From contig JAWLFJ010000002.1 in the NCBI GenBank assembly GCA_041685625.1, positions 30,077 to 94,076 on the forward strand: a stretch of 64,000 bases of DNA, in the 5' to 3' direction. Origin of the DNA: Albimonas sp041685625. Its GTDB lineage: Bacteria > Pseudomonadota > Alphaproteobacteria > Rhodobacterales > Rhodobacteraceae. The notes below the pieces were generated by a model, which searched no databases, was not told the DNA's origin, and saw only the letters and a list, made by a program, of their open reading frames with translations. The position numbers were made by a program, and so were the translations under genes. Positions 63,771 to 64,000 of the stretch are shown in pieces; position 1 is the stretch's first letter; each line of letters starts with the position of its first letter.

Positions 63771-64000
63771 TCAGGCCCGGTTCCGGATCCCGCCGAGGCG
63801 CTCCATCTCCGCGATGATTCCGGTCGCGTCGAGGTGCGCGTAGCGGTCCGACATGGCCGGCGTGAGGTGGCCCATGCTGTTCCGCATGTGCGCATCGTGA
63901 TCGCCGGCGGCACGCCACCAGCTGGCGAAGGTGTGCCTGAGGTCATGGAAACGCACGTCCTCGAGCCCCGCCCGCTTCCGGGCGCCCGTCCACCACGTCT
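63771..64000 (-). CDS. Tyrosine-type phage/element integrase, C-terminal part
   Basis: The C-terminal 76 residues of a tyrosine recombinase are visible, the gene running off the right edge in the 5' direction. Catalytic landmarks are the HxxR box VRFHDLRHTFASWW, the second histidine in MGHLTP and the nucleophile tyrosine in SDRYAHL. It ends in IIAEMERLGGIRNRA with TGA at 63771. The stop is 75 bases from tRNA-Lys, the usual arrangement for an element inserted in that tRNA. The part present is intact; whether the whole gene is functional cannot be seen. Confidence 0.88.
   Translation of the reverse strand, partial: TWWTGARKRAGLEDVRFHDLRHTFASWWRAAGDHDAHMRNSMGHLTPAMSDRYAHLDATGIIAEMERLGGIRNRA

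Overview
This is a gene-dense, very GC-rich bacterial chromosome segment. By eye roughly 70% of bases are G or C, and third codon positions are almost always G or C. The gene content points to an alphaproteobacterium of the Rhodobacterales: a PccR-type regulator divergent from pccB, DUF1523 and DUF4174 proteins, tig-clpP-clpX-lon in a row, and dapF-mtaB-ftsY together. The genus cannot be fixed from sequence alone. Almost everything reads as core chromosome. Only the right edge, where a tyrosine recombinase sits beside tRNA-Lys, looks like the start of an integrated element.

Layout. 1-11 kb: an incomplete protein with duplicated GSHGG motifs, a Zur/Fur regulator, an acyl-CoA ligase, two adjacent enolase-superfamily enzymes, a PAS hybrid histidine kinase, a methyltransferase coupled to a haem-dependent N-demethylase-like protein, and a GAF/degenerate-GGDEF protein. 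11-15 kb: glnB-glnA behind a strong sigma-54-like promoter with an NtrC-like site upstream, divergent from the NAD(P)HX repair enzyme. 15-25.5 kb: an AI-2E-type permease, tRNA-Leu, the proteostasis block tig-clpP-clpX-lon, a methyltransferase, tRNA-Val and pyrG. 25.5-31.5 kb: a TPR protein, tRNA-Ile2 and a form II aerobic CO-dehydrogenase-like operon (S-L-M).

31.6-51 kb is the metabolic centre. It carries pccR, pccB, pccA, methylmalonyl-CoA mutase, a malic enzyme of the MaeB type and propionyl-CoA synthetase. Together they would activate propionate, carboxylate it to methylmalonyl-CoA, isomerise this to succinyl-CoA and drain C4 acids to pyruvate. Between these genes lie a cupin, a RidA protein, small unknown proteins, a DcaP-like porin, a lipoprotein, a DUF4174 protein, a sulfotransferase-like protein translationally coupled to the mutase, and two ketopantoate-reductase paralogues. 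A cluster of TTCGC-type repeats between pccR and pccB is the likely PccR operator.

51-64 kb: a persulfide dioxygenase/rhodanese pair, DUF1523, guaB, a PfpI protein, two small exported or membrane proteins, an SDR, a tiny hemP operon, an EamA permease, ftsY, an HdeD protein, mtaB, dapF, tRNA-Lys and the integrase.

The least expected structure is not a gene. Two intergenic tracts (1184-1348 and 35641-35794) are head-to-tail arrays of degenerate 11-nt units, close to one DNA helical turn each, sharing the consensus GTSSGMCNTYC. I do not recognise them as a described family.
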